From Candidatus Limimorpha equi (lineage in GTDB: Bacteria; Bacteroidota; Bacteroidia; Bacteroidales; F082): a DNA stretch of 5,753 nt. Shown one piece after another: positions 4,218-5,753 of this stretch. Numbering within the stretch: position 1 is the first letter of the stretch; the number at the start of each line of letters is the position of its first letter. The notes below the pieces were generated by a model. That model searched no databases, was not told the origin of the DNA, and saw only the letters and a program-made list of their open reading frames with translations. Made by a program: the position numbers and the translations under genes. The stretch is from contig JAGHSL010000360.1 of assembly GCA_018065885.1 (NCBI GenBank), positions 1-5,753 of the forward strand, read 5' to 3'.

Positions 4218-5753
4218 AAAACGTCATTAAATTAATTGCATGTTTGATATGCGTGGCTTTATCAAGTCAAATGTTTGGGCAATTGAAAGTCTATGACAAT
4301 GGCAGTGTGGCTATTGGAGCAAATTCGTTGAATAATTCAGCGTCCCAACTCACAGTGATTGGTAATTTTGCCCAGGACACCATTACGGGTGTGGTGAACC
4401 GTGTGGAAGCACCATACTTTGAGCAAAACGTATGCGATAGCCGTTTTGCCATCGTTACTGAGGGTGAAACCTATTATGTAATGGTGGACGGCTACTGGCC
4501 GAATCCTTATTTGGATGATTTGGTTGTTCATTACGATACTGTTTCGGTAGGCAATGAAATTAAGGTTGTTGGAAGTGTTTTGGAAATGGAAGATGGGAAT
4601 GGCGAAAACTTTAGTGTTATTGATATTAAGGAACTGGTTGATGCTGAATATTTATATTTTAATTCTCGCATTTGTTGGATGGGATTTCTTAGCCAGATAG
4701 CTTATCCAGGGCCAGATTCCGTTGATGCGTATGTCATCACCAATGATAATGGTGAACCTCTTTACTTTGTTGCCATTGATGGTGAATTACAAACGGATTA
4801 TACATCATGGGTGGTTAATGGAGAGACTATCAATTCCACGTCACAGTACATATTTGTTGGCTCCCATGAAATATGGACAGACTATTATGGTGAGCCTTTT
4901 ATGGTATTTAACCTGAAACTTGCCATTCCGTATGGCATTGTTTCCGATAACATAGAAGGCACCCTTTCCCTAAATAACAGTTTACAGTGCTTGAGTGTGT
5001 ACGACGGAACCGACTACTATTATTTAACCATTAAAGATGCAATGCAGCATAGTTTCATCAATCCAGACCTTTATGAAGAAAACACATCTGTTTCTGTTGG
5101 TGGAGTTGAAACCTCACACTATGATATGTTTGGCAACATGTTCTTTTCCTTTGAAATTGCTGCTTTACAGTCGCTTGAAGATAAGACATTGATGGGAATA
5201 TTGGAAGATGCGCCAAGCCCAGCAATCGGTTCCGTTCCAATGCCAGGAATGGAATTGGCATTTTTTAGCGGTGATGAATTTTATTATCTTGACAACGAGA
5301 GAGTTTTTGTAGGACCTTATTATGATATTGAAGCAGTTATCATTGGCAATGACACCTTAATGAATGGCATAGAGTTAACGGCTACGTTTTCATCAACAAT
5401 GAGAATTGACAATGGTTTTGAACCATATTATTGTATCTTTATCTCAGAAACAAATAATTTGAATGGCATTCATGAACTGACTGCGGAGCAGAATGAAAAC
5501 AACATCGTGCTGAAGTGGAATTATCCTGCGGAAAGCACTCTCAATCAGGAAGCCATGCTCACATGGTCAAATGGGGAAGACTTTACAGAAATGGCTTATA
5601 CAGGTGAAAGAGATTATGTAGCACATCGCTACGACTCGCTGGACTTGATGCATTTTGATGGCTGGATTATCAGGCAAATATCCATGATACCGATTGTTGC
5701 GGAAAACACTTATACGGTTGATGTCTGGGTGAAAAATGGAGAGAGCTATGAAT
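4214..5753 (+). CDS. Secreted multi-module beta-rich protein, probable T9SS cargo, 3' end outside window
   Basis: The frame is open from ATG 4214 to the window edge: 513 codons with no stop. A signal peptide occupies residues 1-22 (MKNVIKLIACLICVALSSQM, cut at FG/Q). Residues about 56-415 can be divided into four modules of 77-91 residues (about 56-143, 151-241, 245-321, 325-415). Each has the same order: a short strand with Gly (ITGVV, CWMGFL, IEGTL, LMGIL), a Tyr-rich strand (ETYYVMVDG, EPLYFVAIDG, TDYYYLTIKD, DEFYYLDNE), then a Val/Gly segment and a closing strand. This pattern is OB-fold-like by eye only. From about 420 there is an Fn3-like start (LTAEQNENNIVLKWNYP), then MLTWSNGE and YVAHRYDSLDLMHFDGW, a pattern seen in cell-surface and gingipain-like adhesin modules of Bacteroidota. 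Export across the outer membrane by the T9SS is inferred; the sorting domain would be beyond the window. Visibly more A+T-rich than the genes before it. Function unknown. Confidence 0.8.
   Translation, partial: MKNVIKLIACLICVALSSQMFGQLKVYDNGSVAIGANSLNNSASQLTVIGNFAQDTITGVVNRVEAPYFEQNVCDSRFAIVTEGETYYVMVDGYWPNPYLDDLVVHYDTVSVGNEIKVVGSVLEMEDGNGENFSVIDIKELVDAEYLYFNSRICWMGFLSQIAYPGPDSVDAYVITNDNGEPLYFVAIDGELQTDYTSWVVNGETINSTSQYIFVGSHEIWTDYYGEPFMVFNLKLAIPYGIVSDNIEGTLSLNNSLQCLSVYDGTDYYYLTIKDAMQHSFINPDLYEENTSVSVGGVETSHYDMFGNMFFSFEIAALQSLEDKTLMGILEDAPSPAIGSVPMPGMELAFFSGDEFYYLDNERVFVGPYYDIEAVIIGNDTLMNGIELTATFSSTMRIDNGFEPYYCIFISETNNLNGIHELTAEQNENNIVLKWNYPAESTLNQEAMLTWSNGEDFTEMAYTGERDYVAHRYDSLDLMHFDGWIIRQISMIPIVAENTYTVDVWVKNGESYE

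Noticed and set aside
4220..4243. Possible lipobox LIAC at residues 7-10 of the secreted protein
   Set aside because: The Cys is too close to the N-terminus, inside the hydrophobic core of the signal peptide, and the FG/Q site fits ordinary signal peptidase I cleavage.
4281..4340. SVAIGANS near the N-terminus of the secreted protein, resembling the YadA head repeat
   Set aside because: There is a single copy with no following SVAIG-type repeats, coiled stalk or anchor visible, so a trimeric autotransporter is not supported. Similar LKVxxNGxVxIG starts occur in secreted Bacteroidota proteins.

Overview
The window looks like a chromosomal segment of a member of the Bacteroidota, most likely order Bacteroidales. 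The evidence is a long Bacteroidota-type NusB, a PorQ-type component of the type IX secretion system (T9SS), TAnnTTTG promoter boxes, A-rich translation starts with almost no Shine-Dalgarno sequences, and signal peptides cut just before Gln. The genus cannot be settled from the sequence.

Layout: positions 1-122 (minus strand) hold the first 40 codons of a Dabb-family stress-responsive A/B-barrel protein. A 164-bp divergent intergenic region with a TAnnTTTG box on each strand separates it from nusB (287-1276). The 185-bp gap after nusB contains two arrays of a degenerate 7-bp repeat, the second running almost into the next start codon. Then come porQ (1462-2499), recF (2508-3620) and a DUF721/DciA-like gene (3622-3912), with gaps of 8 bp and 1 bp, which suggests one transcript. 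A 301-bp intergenic region (3913-4213) follows. It holds a small hairpin, a C8 tract, a good Bacteroidota promoter and a leader of about 100 nt that can form two interlocking stems (a candidate H-type pseudoknot). The last gene (4214 to the window edge) has no stop in the window and encodes a secreted, beta-rich protein of at least 513 residues.

How the genes fit together: NusB (rRNA antitermination), RecF (recombinational repair) and the DUF721 protein (possible helicase-loading partner) are housekeeping functions. PorQ belongs to the outer-membrane attachment machinery of the T9SS. The secreted protein at the right edge has the look of a T9SS cargo, but its C-terminal sorting domain, if present, lies outside the window. 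The most interesting unexplained structure is the leader of this last gene: C8 tract, promoter, candidate pseudoknot and a three-codon upstream ORF overlapping the start codon.
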